This document shows, piece by piece, positions 1-8,557 of a DNA stretch of 54,698 nucleotides. The notes under the pieces are model-generated. The model searched no databases and was not told where the DNA came from. It saw only the letters and a list, made by a program, of their open reading frames with translations. Position 1 is the stretch's first letter. Each line of letters starts with the position of its first letter. The stretch is from Clostridium weizhouense. GTDB taxonomy: Bacteria; Bacillota; Clostridia; Clostridiales; Clostridiaceae. Made by a program: the position numbers and the translations under genes. Location of the stretch: positions 1 through 54,698 of the forward strand of contig NZ_JAHXPT010000018.1 in NCBI RefSeq assembly GCF_019431045.1. The letters run 5' to 3'.

Positions 1-335
1 CGACTCATGTACATTCGCTGAGTAAGTTCAAGTAACAAAATATAAAATTTTGACTTTCACTTAAGAGTTCTAAAAAGAAAATTCCAATGCCAGTTCGCCC
101 TTATACTAAAACATCAACACTATTTTAAAATGTAGATTGATAAAAGAACTATCTTAAAACATATTTATGTACTTAAGATAGTTCTTTGTTTATTTTTTTA
201 CATTTAAGTGTTATATTATTAAAAAGAAATTTTCTAAAATTAAAAAATTATAATAAATGAAGGTACTATGTATTTTTGATTATAAATAAAAGCTTAGATA
301 ATTATTTTATTATATAAATATGATTAGGAGCAGAA
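1..335. other. Intergenic left edge, no gene assigned
   Basis: All three forward frames close within the first 35 bases, so at most a few codons of an upstream gene could be here. I recognise no protein or RNA in bases 1-140. The stretch then holds a strong rho-independent terminator and an AT-rich region that presumably carries the promoter of the Crp/Fnr gene. Confidence 0.5.
143..199 (+). terminator. Rho-independent terminator
   Basis: A perfect 15-bp stem (143-157 with 173-187, arm AAAGAACTATCTTAA) is followed by a T-rich tract. It would end a transcript entering from left of the window and insulate the downstream regulator. Confidence 0.8.
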
Positions 336-1028
336 ATGAAAGATATTATGCTAGAACAAATAAAAGATTTAGAAATATTTAATGGTATATCTAAAAATTC
401 TTTAGAAGAACTTATGGAAAAAGGGGAAGTAAAAAAATACAACTCAAGAAGCCACATTTTTAGAGATAAAGAAGATGTAAAGAAATTATATATTGTATTA
501 AAAGGAACTGTATCATTATATAAGCTAAATGAATGTGGCCATAAACGTGTAATATTTATCTTAGGAAAAGGTAAGATGATTAATGATGTAATTATACAAG
601 AGTTACCTTCATCTATAAATTGTGAGGCATTTGAAGATGCATATATACTTAGTTATATCAAAGACGATTTTTTGAGAATTATGGAAAGAGACTTTATACT
701 TTCTAAAAACGTAATATGTTCTTTATCTATGAAAGTTAGAAGAATGTATAGGCAACTTAAAAATTCAACAGGTGTAATAAAAATGGAAAAAAGGTTAGCA
801 GCAAAGCTATGGAAATTAAGTAAGGATTATGGTAAAGAGTGTGATAATGGAATACTTATTAATATAAATATAACTATTACTTATTTATCAGAATTATTAG
901 GTTCAAAAAGAGAAACGATATCTAGAGTTTTAAAGATACTTTCTAATAAAAAATTAATAGAATATAAAGATAAAAAAATTCTGGTAATTGATCAGGATAA
1001 ATTATCAAAGTTTTTTAAAGCACCGTGA
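336..1028 (+). CDS. Crp/Fnr-family transcriptional regulator
   Basis: A 230-residue regulator with a cyclic-nucleotide-binding-like domain (about residues 7-125) and a C-terminal winged helix-turn-helix (about 170-215) containing SELLGSKRETISRVLKIL, the Crp recognition-helix pattern. The start has a good site (AGGAG, 6 bases upstream). The N terminus has no cysteine cluster, so it does not look like an oxygen-sensing Fe-S Fnr; the ligand is unknown. It sits directly upstream of the sulfite-reductase genes in the same direction but is separated from them by its own terminator, so it is probably transcribed alone. Control of the neighbouring fnt-asr operon is inferred from position only. Confidence 0.85.
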   Translation: MKDIMLEQIKDLEIFNGISKNSLEELMEKGEVKKYNSRSHIFRDKEDVKKLYIVLKGTVSLYKLNECGHKRVIFILGKGKMINDVIIQELPSSINCEAFEDAYILSYIKDDFLRIMERDFILSKNVICSLSMKVRRMYRQLKNSTGVIKMEKRLAAKLWKLSKDYGKECDNGILININITITYLSELLGSKRETISRVLKILSNKKLIEYKDKKILVIDQDKLSKFFKAP

Positions 1029-1052
1029 TTAAAATCACGGTGCTTTAATTTT
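1017..1052 (+). terminator. Terminator overlapping the regulator stop codon
   Basis: Perfect inverted repeat AAAGCACCGTGATT (1017-1030) with 1033-1046, then AATTTTT. The left arm encodes the last residues and stop codon of the Crp/Fnr gene, so the terminator is built into its 3' end. A 12-bp palindrome CTTTAATTAAAG (1065-1076) follows upstream of the FNT gene and may be an operator. Confidence 0.8.
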
Positions 1053-1113
1053 TAATTAATTATACTTTAATTAAAGATTAATTTAATACACAAACGAAGG
1101 GAGAACTTATATT

Positions 1114-1881
1114 ATGTTTTGTGAAGAATTTAACACTGTAGTGGGTGCTGGAAAAGCAAAAATTAATTTATTGAGAACGAATAAATGTGGATATTTTATA
1201 AGCTCAATGCTTGCAGGTCTTTATGTTGGAATGGGAATTATGCTTATATTTACTATTGGAGGATTATTAAATAGTGCAGGTTCAGTAGCTACTAAGATAA
1301 TTATGGGAATATCATTTGGAGTAGCATTAAGTTTAGTTGTCATGGCTGGTTCAGAACTTTTTACAGGAAATAATTTTGTTATGACTGCGGCATCTTTAAG
1401 TGGAGAAGTAAAGTGGAGTGATACGTTTAAAATATGGATAGTTTGCTTTGTTGGAAATCTACTTGGTTCAATAATTGCAGGGATTATGTTTTATTTTACT
1501 GGACTTGCAATAGGACCAGTAGGAACTTTTATTGCCAATACATCGGCAATAAAAATGAGTATTCCATTTTTACCGTTATTAATGCGAGCTATATTTTGTA
1601 ATATATTAGTTTGTTTAGCTGTATGGTGCAGTTTCCGTTGTAAAAATGAAGTAGCTAAACTAATAATGATTTTTTGGTGTTTATTTTTATTTATAACAGC
1701 TGGATTTGAACACAGCGTAGCAAATATGACACTTTTAACAATAGGGTTACTATCACCAGAGACGGCAGATGTTAGCATAATGGGATATATATATAATATT
1801 GGAGTAGTAACACTTGGAAATATTATTGGTGGGGCATTATTTGTAGCCTTTCCATACTATATAATTTCAAAAAGAAAGTAA
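1114..1881 (+). CDS. Formate/nitrite-family channel, probably hydrosulfide (HS-) type
   Basis: A 255-residue membrane protein with about six transmembrane helices and FNT-family signatures: GSELFTGNNF near residue 80 and FEHSVANM near residue 198, which holds the conserved central histidine. FNT proteins are pentameric anion channels. Knowledge of the family: the FNT3/HSC subgroup is linked to asrABC in clostridia and conducts hydrosulfide, removing the toxic product of sulfite reduction. Only 12 bases separate it from asrA, so it is the first gene of a four-gene operon. Formate or nitrite transport is less likely given the context. The ribosome site GAAGGGAG precedes the ATG. Confidence 0.88.
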   Translation: MFCEEFNTVVGAGKAKINLLRTNKCGYFISSMLAGLYVGMGIMLIFTIGGLLNSAGSVATKIIMGISFGVALSLVVMAGSELFTGNNFVMTAASLSGEVKWSDTFKIWIVCFVGNLLGSIIAGIMFYFTGLAIGPVGTFIANTSAIKMSIPFLPLLMRAIFCNILVCLAVWCSFRCKNEVAKLIMIFWCLFLFITAGFEHSVANMTLLTIGLLSPETADVSIMGYIYNIGVVTLGNIIGGALFVAFPYYIISKRK

Positions 1882-1893
1882 AGGAGTAGTAAT

Positions 1894-2904
1894 ATGGGAT
1901 ATAAATTAAATAAAAAAAGTATAAACGATATATTTGAAAGTTTATCAAAAGAATATCTAATCTATGCACCTAAATTATTTTTGGGAGAGGGGAATTTTTC
2001 AGATACTGATAGAATTCGTTATGGTGAAATAAAAAATATAGATGAGATTATTTTTAATGAAAAAGCACAATACTCTGCTAAAGAAGTATTACTACCAATT
2101 TCTCAAACACTTTTCTTTTTTACAGAAGATTCTATAAAAGAACCTAATCCGCCTAAAAAAGGAGCAATTATATTTTTAAGAAGTTGTGATTTACATGCTA
2201 TAAAACGTATGGATGATATTTATTTAAAAAATGGACAAGAAGATTATTACTATAAAAAATTAAGAGAAAATGTAAAGTTTATTTTAATGGGATGTGAAAA
2301 TTCATTTGAAAATTGTTTTTGTGTAAGCATGGGAACAAATGAAACAAATGAATATGATGCTTATTTAAAAGTAATGGATGATTATGTATATGTAGATATA
2401 CAAGAAGAAGAACTTAAAAAATTATTTAAACAAGATAAAGAGATAGACGTTAAGCCTGACTTTGTAACACAAAATAATGTAAATGTGTCTATACCAGAAA
2501 ATCTTTCTTTAGATATTATGAAGTCTAAAATGTGGGAAGAGTATAGTTCACGTTGTATTGCATGTGGTAGATGTAATTTTGCTTGTCCTACTTGCACTTG
2601 TTTTACAATGCAAGATATTTTCTATACTGATAATGGTAAAGCTGGTGAAAGACGTAGAGTATGGGCATCTTGCCAAGTAGATGGATTTACTGATATGGCT
2701 GGTGGACATAGTTTTAGACTAGATAAAGGACAACGTATGAGATTTAAGGTAATGCACAAAGTTTATGATTATAAGAAGAAATGGGGATATCACATGTGTG
2801 TTGGATGTGGTAGATGTGATGATATTTGCCCAGAATATATATCTTTTTCAAATTGTATAAATAAGTTAAAAGATGGTATGGAAGAGGTGTCAGCAGATGA
2901 GTAA
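1894..2904 (+). CDS. asrA: Anaerobic sulfite reductase subunit A
   Basis: A 336-residue iron-sulfur electron-transfer subunit. Two 4Fe-4S motifs are visible near the C-terminal part, CIACGRCNFACPTC and CVGCGRCDDICPE, plus an internal cysteine group CENSFENCFC. With AsrB and AsrC it forms the cytoplasmic NADH-dependent sulfite reductase that reduces sulfite to sulfide. The length matches the family. The start has AAGGAG 8 bases upstream. The stop overlaps the asrB start (ATGAGTAA), indicating translational coupling. Confidence 0.95.
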   Translation: MGYKLNKKSINDIFESLSKEYLIYAPKLFLGEGNFSDTDRIRYGEIKNIDEIIFNEKAQYSAKEVLLPISQTLFFFTEDSIKEPNPPKKGAIIFLRSCDLHAIKRMDDIYLKNGQEDYYYKKLRENVKFILMGCENSFENCFCVSMGTNETNEYDAYLKVMDDYVYVDIQEEELKKLFKQDKEIDVKPDFVTQNNVNVSIPENLSLDIMKSKMWEEYSSRCIACGRCNFACPTCTCFTMQDIFYTDNGKAGERRRVWASCQVDGFTDMAGGHSFRLDKGQRMRFKVMHKVYDYKKKWGYHMCVGCGRCDDICPEYISFSNCINKLKDGMEEVSADE

Positions 2905-3691
2905 AAATGAATATATTCCTTTTTTATCACAAATAAAAGAAGTAATTAAACATACAGATATTGAATATACTTTCAGAATGGAATTTAAAGGTGATGTAAA
3001 ACCAGGTCAATTTTTTGAGGTATCATTACCTAAGTTTGGTGAAGCACCTATTTCAGTAAGTGGTATTGGTGAAGACACTGTTGATTTAACAATAAGAAGA
3101 GTTGGTAAAGTTACTAATGAAATATTTAATAACTATGTTGGTGATAAGCTATATTTAAGAGGTCCTTATGGAAATGGATTTGATATTAATAATTATAAAG
3201 AAAAAGAATTAATAGTAGTTGCAGGAGGAACAGGACTTTCACCAGTAAAAGGAGTAGTTGATTATTTTTCAAACAATATGGAAGATGCAAAAAGTTTTAC
3301 ATTAATAGCAGGTTTTAAATCTCCTAGTGATATTTTATTTAAAAGTGACATTGAAGCTTGGAATAAAAATATTAATCTTATTTTAACTGTTGATAATGCC
3401 CATGAAGGATATGAAGGCAATGTAGGCATGGTTACTAAATACATTCCAAACCTTCCAATTGAAGATATTAAAAATGCAGTAGTTATTGTAGTAGGTCCTC
3501 CTATTATGATGAAATTTACAGTGGCAGAATTTTTAAAGCTTGGAATAGAAGAAAATAATATTTGGATATCACAAGAAAGAAAAATGTGTTGTGGAATTGG
3601 TAAATGTGGTCATTGCAAAATAGATGATACATACATTTGCTTAGACGGACCAGTTTTTAACTATTCAAAAGGAAAATCTTTAATAGATTAG
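2897..3691 (+). CDS. asrB: Anaerobic sulfite reductase subunit B
   Basis: A 264-residue FAD/NAD(P)-binding subunit of the ferredoxin-reductase/PyrK type. It shows a flavin-binding barrel (about 10-95), a nucleotide-binding domain with VVAGGTGLSPV, and a C-terminal 2Fe-2S cluster motif CCGIGKCGHC. It takes electrons from NAD(P)H and passes them to AsrA and AsrC. I chose the ATG at 2897, which overlaps the asrA stop and has GAAGAGGTG upstream; an in-frame ATG 24 bases earlier lies inside asrA and has no good site. Confidence 0.94.
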   Translation: MSKNEYIPFLSQIKEVIKHTDIEYTFRMEFKGDVKPGQFFEVSLPKFGEAPISVSGIGEDTVDLTIRRVGKVTNEIFNNYVGDKLYLRGPYGNGFDINNYKEKELIVVAGGTGLSPVKGVVDYFSNNMEDAKSFTLIAGFKSPSDILFKSDIEAWNKNINLILTVDNAHEGYEGNVGMVTKYIPNLPIEDIKNAVVIVVGPPIMMKFTVAEFLKLGIEENNIWISQERKMCCGIGKCGHCKIDDTYICLDGPVFNYSKGKSLID

Positions 3692-3704
3692 GAAGGAGTT
3701 AATT

Positions 3705-4667
3705 ATGGATTTAAATACAAAAAAAATTAAAAAGAATGCATTTAGAGTTACAAAAGTAAGAGGAGTAACTGCTTCTAGAATCAGAGTTCCGGGTGGACAT
3801 ATGCAAGCAGAACTTTTAGGTAAGATTCAAGAAATTGCACAAAAATACGGTAATGGTACTATTCATATAACAACACGTCAAGGATTCGAAGTACCTGGAA
3901 TAAAATATGAAGATATGGATAAGGTAAATAAGCTATTACAACCTATAATTGAAGAATTAGATATAAATCAAGAAGTACCAGGTAAAGGATATACAGCTGC
4001 TGGAACAAGAAATGTAGCTGCTTGTATAGGAAATAAGGTTTGTCCTTTTGCAAATTATAATACAACTAATTTCGCAAAAAAAATTGATAAAGCTATATTC
4101 CCAAATGATTTACATTTTAAAATAGCGTTAACAGGATGTCCTAATGATTGTATAAAAGCAAGAACTCATGACTTTGGTATAATAGGGATGACAGAACCAC
4201 AATATGAGATAGATAGATGTGTAAGTTGTGGAGCATGTATAAAAAAATGTAAGAAAAAATCTGTAGATGCCCTTAAATTTGTTAATTATAAGGTTGTTAG
4301 AAATGAGGATAAATGTATTGGTTGTGGAGAATGTGTTATAAACTGTCCTACTGGTGCATGGACTAGAAGTAAAGAAAAATATTATAAATTAGTTATTATG
4401 GGTAGAACAGGAAAGAGAAATCCACGTTTAGCAGAAGATTTCCTAATTTGGGCAGATGAAGAGAGTATAATTAAAATAATTTTAAATACCTATAAATTTG
4501 TAGAGAAGTATATTGATAAAGATGCACCAGGAGGAAAAGAACATATAGGATATATTATTGATAGAGTAGGATTTTCAGAATATAAAAAATGGGCTCTAGA
4601 AGGAATAGAATTTCCTGAAAAAACAATAATTAAACAATGTGTTTATTGGAGTGGACTACACTTTTAA
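3705..4667 (+). CDS. asrC: Anaerobic sulfite reductase subunit C (siroheme subunit)
   Basis: The 320-residue catalytic subunit. The siroheme/4Fe-4S ligands are visible as CIGNKVC (C-x5-C) and GCPNDC (C-x3-C), followed by an inserted ferredoxin domain with CVSCGACIKKC and CIGCGECVINC. It performs the six-electron reduction of sulfite to sulfide. It begins 13 bases after asrB with an AAGGAG site. Fusion of the sulfite-reductase fold with two ferredoxin clusters is normal for AsrC. Confidence 0.95.
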   Translation: MDLNTKKIKKNAFRVTKVRGVTASRIRVPGGHMQAELLGKIQEIAQKYGNGTIHITTRQGFEVPGIKYEDMDKVNKLLQPIIEELDINQEVPGKGYTAAGTRNVAACIGNKVCPFANYNTTNFAKKIDKAIFPNDLHFKIALTGCPNDCIKARTHDFGIIGMTEPQYEIDRCVSCGACIKKCKKKSVDALKFVNYKVVRNEDKCIGCGECVINCPTGAWTRSKEKYYKLVIMGRTGKRNPRLAEDFLIWADEESIIKIILNTYKFVEKYIDKDAPGGKEHIGYIIDRVGFSEYKKWALEGIEFPEKTIIKQCVYWSGLHF

Positions 4668-4674
4668 TTAAATA

Positions 4675-4782
4675 AGGCACATGAAATAAAATAATAGATC
4701 AAAGATGTGGCGTCTATTATGTTTCAGACAAGAAGAGAAAATATACAAACATACTGGTCTATTAATTTTTTTGAATGTACCT
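4675..4782. repeat. Palindromic intergenic repeat, long copy
   Basis: Begins AGGCACATGAAATAAAATAA and ends TTTTTTTGAATGTACCT; the two ends are imperfect inverted repeats. A shorter copy lies at 16708-16776 with near-identical ends. There is no coding capacity. It looks like a MITE-like or REP-like element lying between asrC and its shared terminator. Confidence 0.65.
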
Positions 4783-4787
4783 AAATC

Positions 4788-4828
4788 AAAAAGCTCTATT
4801 ACTTTTATGGTAATAGAGCTTTTTGCAA
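4788..4828. terminator. Bidirectional terminator between asrC and cotJC
   Basis: A perfect 15-bp stem (4788-4802 with 4810-4824; arm AAAAAGCTCTATTAC) with A-runs on the left and T-runs on the right. It can end both the plus-strand asr operon and the minus-strand cotJ operon. Confidence 0.85.
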
Positions 4829-4885
4829 TTTCACATTTTAATGAAATTAAACAAATTTTAAATTAGAGTATTTTTATGAAGAATA

Positions 4886-5449
4886 CTACCTTTTACAGAA
4901 GTGATCTTGCACATTATTTAAAGCTTCACCAAATCGTTGATAGTGAACTACTTCTCTTTCTCTTAAGAATTTTAATATATCTTTTATATCTTGTTCATCA
5001 GTTAATTGAATTAAATGTTCATAAGTTGCCCTTGCTTTTTGTTCAGCAGCCATATTTTCATGCAAGTCTGCAATTACATCATCTTTAGCTTGTATATAAG
5101 TTGCAGTCCAAGGGTTTCCAGTAGCATCAGTATAAAATGTTGCTTTTCCATGATCAACATAATGGCCACCAAGTCCAGCCTTTTTTAATTCATCTAAACT
5201 TGCATTTTCCATAAGTTGATGAGCCATAGTAGCAATTATTTCAACATGAGCCATTTCTTCTGTTCCTATATCTGTAAGTAATGCTTTGGATTTTCCAGTA
5301 GGCATTGTATAACGTTGATTTAAATATCTAAGTGCAGCAGCTAATTCTCCATCGGGACCTCCATATTGAGATATAAGAAATTTAGCCATCTGAAGATCTT
5401 TACATTTAAGATTTACTGGATATTCCAGTGTTTTTACATAATACCACAT
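4886..5449 (-). CDS. cotJC: Spore coat protein CotJC, manganese-catalase family
   Basis: A 187-residue four-helix di-manganese catalase-like protein found in the spore coat of Bacillus and Clostridium. Metal-ligand motifs are visible: GELAAALRYLNQRY, GTEEMAHVE (the E-x-x-H helix), MAAEQKARATYEHL and REREVVHYQRF. It probably detoxifies peroxide or serves structurally in the coat. It is the last gene of a cotJA-cotJB-cotJC operon, 14 bases after cotJB. Sporulation control by mother-cell sigma factors is expected from the family. Confidence 0.95.
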   Translation of the reverse strand: MWYYVKTLEYPVNLKCKDLQMAKFLISQYGGPDGELAAALRYLNQRYTMPTGKSKALLTDIGTEEMAHVEIIATMAHQLMENASLDELKKAGLGGHYVDHGKATFYTDATGNPWTATYIQAKDDVIADLHENMAAEQKARATYEHLIQLTDEQDIKDILKFLREREVVHYQRFGEALNNVQDHFCKR

Positions 5450-5463
5450 AAATTTAAATCCTC

Positions 5464-5715
5464 CTAATCATAATTTTCCCAAGGCCATGGTTGTTCAACC
5501 CAAGCTTTTGAATCTTCTTTAAAAGAAGTTCCAAAGTTTGTAAGTGGGCCATAGTTTTTTTCATATTCATTAATTAAACAAATTAGTTTATAAGATAAAG
5601 TTTCATAATCTTTTTTTGCATCTTTATCATCAGGAAAATTATCTAGAAATAGATTTAAGTCTATAGCGGCAAATTGATAAATCCTTATATTATCTAATAA
5701 CTCTTTTTCAGACAT
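5464..5715 (-). CDS. cotJB: Spore coat protein CotJB
   Basis: An 83-residue small acidic protein of the CotJB family, which helps assemble the CotJ layer. The C terminus EDSKAWVEQPWPWENYD is the family signature (PWPWE). A GAGGTGATAT site precedes the ATG on the minus strand. It lies between cotJA (12 bases upstream) and cotJC (14 bases downstream), the conserved order of this operon. Confidence 0.93.
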   Translation of the reverse strand: MSEKELLDNIRIYQFAAIDLNLFLDNFPDDKDAKKDYETLSYKLICLINEYEKNYGPLTNFGTSFKEDSKAWVEQPWPWENYD

Positions 5716-5727
5716 AATATATCACCT

Positions 5728-5928
5728 CTAACATTTATTTTTTTTCTTTTCATCATAAGGTTGATAAAGGGATTTGAAAATTGTTCCTTTATCAAAGGCT
5801 TCTTTGCATGAAAATAAATTCTCATATTTTTGAGGTAATATATATGCGCGAGCATATTCTTTTTGTTTATACATACAGTTATCATCTCTGTACATAAAAA
5901 AATTCATCCCTTCAATTTGATTACTCAA
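5728..5928 (-). CDS. cotJA: Spore coat-associated protein CotJA
   Basis: A small CotJA-family protein, 66 residues from a TTG start; the core ARAYILPQKYENLF...KGTIF..LYQPY is typical. The start is uncertain. The TTG at 5928 has no clear ribosome site, and an ATG at 5895 preceded by GAAGGG would give a 55-residue protein that keeps the conserved part. On the minus strand upstream, GCATATT (5982-5976) resembles a sigma-E -35 element, with a weak -10 match 14 bases further on. It is the first gene of the cotJ operon. Confidence 0.85.
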   Translation of the reverse strand: MSNQIEGMNFFMYRDDNCMYKQKEYARAYILPQKYENLFSCKEAFDKGTIFKSLYQPYDEKKKNKC

Positions 5929-6256
5929 TAAGTATAATATGCAATCTTAAAGAAGATTGTGATAATTCATGTAAAAATATGCGTTTTAATATTTTTAATT
6001 AAAATTCACGTTTTTTAAGTCGATAATATAATTTCTTATTTTAATATGAAAATTAACTTTAATATAAGAGTAATAGTTTAAATAAAGTTTCAATATTTAA
6101 ATAAAAAATTAATAAAAATTGTTGCTAATATTTAAAATAATACTATAGATTATAAATTAAAGTTTTTCTTAAGATAAGTGTATTTAATTTACCAGTTTAT
6201 ATTACTATGGTAAAATTGTGTAAAGTAGATTTATATTTAATAAAAAGGAGGATGAG
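5929..6256. other. AT-rich divergent intergenic region
   Basis: This holds the presumed promoters of cotJA (minus) and the M13 peptidase (plus). A short hairpin CAATCTT-AAAG-AAGATTG lies at 5942-5959. I see no gene or riboswitch. Confidence 0.4.
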
Positions 6257-8302
6257 ATGAAAAAAAGAATATTATCGATATTAAGTATTTTGATTTGCTT
6301 AATTACCTTAATTCCCATTAAATATTCAACAGTTATGGCATCAGAAACATCTCAAAAAAGTTTAAATAAGAGTAATGAGATAAGATTACAAGATGATTTT
6401 TATAAAGCAATTAATCAAGAGTGGATTAAAAATTCTAAGCTTAAAGATGGGGAAAATGAAAAAAGTGAATTTATAAGTCTTAAAAATAAAGTAAAAAGTG
6501 AAATGGATACTATATTTGATCAATTATTAATTAATAAAAATAAGTATAGTGAAAATAGTGAAGAAAAAAAAGTTATTAATTTATATAATAATTTTATTGA
6601 TATGAACTCAAGAAACAAACAAGGGATTGAACCAGTAAAAAAATATATAAATCAAATAAAGGGTGTAAAAAATTTAGATGAACTTACAAGATTATTTTCT
6701 AATCCAGAAATAAATATATTTAATAATTTAATTCAATTTAATGTAGAACCAGATAACAAAGATGGAAAAACTAATGTTTTATACATATATTCGACTCCAC
6801 TTTTTTTAGGTGATTCTGCTCAATATAAAAATCCATCAGAAGAATTTAATAAAAATAAAATTATAATGGAAAAATATTTAAATAATATTTTAAAGTTAAG
6901 TGGATATAATGATGAAGAGACAAATGAGAAGGTCAATAATTTATTTAAATTTGAAAAAATGTTATCACCATCTATGTTAAGTATACAAGAGTTTTTTAAA
7001 CAGTATAGCACAAATGAAAGTATAGGTGAAATTTGTAATGTCAGAGAAATAGGTGAAAAGGCACCTAATTTAAATCTTTCATATATAATGGAAGAATTAG
7101 GATATGACAAAGCTGATAAAGTTATTTTGCTTGAACCTAAATGGTTAGAAAAGTTAAATGAATTATACACAGAAGAAAATTTACAAATTATCAAAGATTA
7201 TACTGAAGTATGTTTAATTTCATCTTCATCTCAATATTTAAGTAAAGATTTTAAAGATACATATTCAGAATTTGAAAAAGAGTTATATTCCTTAAAAGAG
7301 GACAAAACTTTAGAGCAGGAAGGAAGCGAATATGTAGAAAAAAACTTTGGGATGTTGTTTAGTAAATTATATGTTAAAAGATATTTTACGAAGCAAGCTC
7401 AAAAAGATATAGAAGAAATCACTCATAAAATAATAGAAACTTATAAAAAAAGAATTAATTCACTTGATTGGATGACTGATTCAACTAAACAAAGTGCTAT
7501 AAAAAAATTAGATTGTTTAAAAGTAACTATAGGATATTCAGGAGAATGGAAAGATTATTCAAAACTAGATTTGAAGTCATATAATGAAGGGAGTTCACTT
7601 TTTGATAATATAGTAAATTTAGAACTTTTTTCATATAAAGAAAAATTAAATAAACTTAATAAATCAGTTAAAGAAGAAAAATTACCTTTTGATTTGGGTA
7701 AACCACAAGATGTTAATGCATATTATGATGTAAATACAAATCAAATCATTATTCCAGCAGCAATATTACAACCACCATTTTATGATGCTAATGCAAGCAA
7801 GGAAGTAAACTTAGGAGCAATAGGTATGATTATTGGACATGAAATTACACATGCTTTTGATAATACAGGAGCTAAGTTTGATGAGAATGGTAAAATTAAT
7901 AATTGGTGGAATGATGAAGATTATAAAGAGTTTACAGAAAAAATACAAAAGATAATAAATTTTTATGGAGAAATTGAAGTATTTCCAGGGAAAAAAATTG
8001 ATGGCAAGATGACAGTAGGTGAAAACATTGCAGATATAGGCTCTATGACTTGTATGTTAGATATATTAGATACAATAAAAAATCCAGATTATGATGCTTT
8101 CTTTAGAAGTTTTGCTACTACATGGCGCAATATAGCTACTAAAGAATATAAAGAACTTCTATTAAAAACAGATAGTCATTCGCCTAATAATATTAGAGTT
8201 AATACTGTTCTGCAACAATTTGAAAAATTTTATGAAACTTATAATATTACAGAAAAAGATGGTATGTATGTTAAATTAGAAGACAGATTGTCAATTTGGT
8301 AA
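6257..8302 (+). CDS. Secreted M13-family zinc metallopeptidase (PepO/neprilysin type)
   Basis: A 681-residue protein with a Sec signal peptide (MKKRILSILSILICLITLIP, cleavage likely near residue 30). The M13 N-terminal domain occupies most of residues 45-470. The catalytic region has NAYYDVNTNQIIIPAAILQP, the zinc motif HEITH (about residues 528-532) and the third ligand in GENIAD (Glu near 589). The usual C-terminal tryptophan is kept (RLSIW) but not the usual penultimate cysteine motif. It is monocistronic with AAGGAGG upstream and a terminator downstream. Its substrate is unknown; peptide degradation outside the membrane is inferred. Confidence 0.93.
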   Translation: MKKRILSILSILICLITLIPIKYSTVMASETSQKSLNKSNEIRLQDDFYKAINQEWIKNSKLKDGENEKSEFISLKNKVKSEMDTIFDQLLINKNKYSENSEEKKVINLYNNFIDMNSRNKQGIEPVKKYINQIKGVKNLDELTRLFSNPEINIFNNLIQFNVEPDNKDGKTNVLYIYSTPLFLGDSAQYKNPSEEFNKNKIIMEKYLNNILKLSGYNDEETNEKVNNLFKFEKMLSPSMLSIQEFFKQYSTNESIGEICNVREIGEKAPNLNLSYIMEELGYDKADKVILLEPKWLEKLNELYTEENLQIIKDYTEVCLISSSSQYLSKDFKDTYSEFEKELYSLKEDKTLEQEGSEYVEKNFGMLFSKLYVKRYFTKQAQKDIEEITHKIIETYKKRINSLDWMTDSTKQSAIKKLDCLKVTIGYSGEWKDYSKLDLKSYNEGSSLFDNIVNLELFSYKEKLNKLNKSVKEEKLPFDLGKPQDVNAYYDVNTNQIIIPAAILQPPFYDANASKEVNLGAIGMIIGHEITHAFDNTGAKFDENGKINNWWNDEDYKEFTEKIQKIINFYGEIEVFPGKKIDGKMTVGENIADIGSMTCMLDILDTIKNPDYDAFFRSFATTWRNIATKEYKELLLKTDSHSPNNIRVNTVLQQFEKFYETYNITEKDGMYVKLEDRLSIW

Positions 8303-8311
8303 TATATTATT

Positions 8312-8369
8312 AAAAGATTTTTAAGAGTAGTTATTTAAATAATATCTATCTTAAAAATCTTTTTTATTC
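8312..8369 (+). terminator. Terminator of the M13 peptidase gene
   Basis: Stem AAAAGATTTTTAAGA (8312-8326) with 8349-8363, followed by a T-rich stretch. Confidence 0.75.
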
Positions 8370-8446
8370 TTTAAGAAATTATATATCTCAAAATATGTGG
8401 ATAACTTCTAGAATATCGTGTTTTAGAGGTATTATAAGTACAATCT

Positions 8447-8557
8447 AAAGAATAAAAAAATCATATGTCGCCGCACCATTTCCTGCACTATGTTTGGAAA
8501 GAGTTCATGGCTAAAAAAATCGACGCTTCACAGTCGTTTAGCGGTTTTTTATTCTTT
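8447..8557. repeat. Compact structured element bounded by 13-bp inverted repeats
   Basis: AAAGAATAAAAAA (8447-8459) pairs with TTTTTTATTCTTT (8545-8557). Inside, CCGC (8471-8474) pairs with GCGG (8541-8544) and encloses two further stems: CCAT..TTCC with GGAA..ATGG, and CTAAA..CGAC with GTCG..TTTAG. Together these make a three-way-junction-like fold of 111 nt. The interior is more GC-rich than its surroundings and does not code. T-runs at both ends would allow termination on either strand. It may be a MITE, an IS200/IS605-end remnant or a structured RNA. Confidence 0.55.

Noticed and set aside
1..140. Possible end of an rRNA, tRNA or mobile element at the left edge
   Set aside because: No recognisable RNA consensus or coding frame; too short to decide.
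1491..1778. Antisense frame within the FNT channel gene
   Set aside because: Lies wholly inside a clear family member on the other strand, with no start signals.
2873..2896. Upstream start for asrB
   Set aside because: The earlier ATG lies within asrA without a good site; the overlapping ATG at 2897 matches AsrB N termini.
6820..7194. Antisense 124-codon frame in the M13 peptidase gene
   Set aside because: Shadow frame without a ribosome site; the plus-strand protein is convincing.
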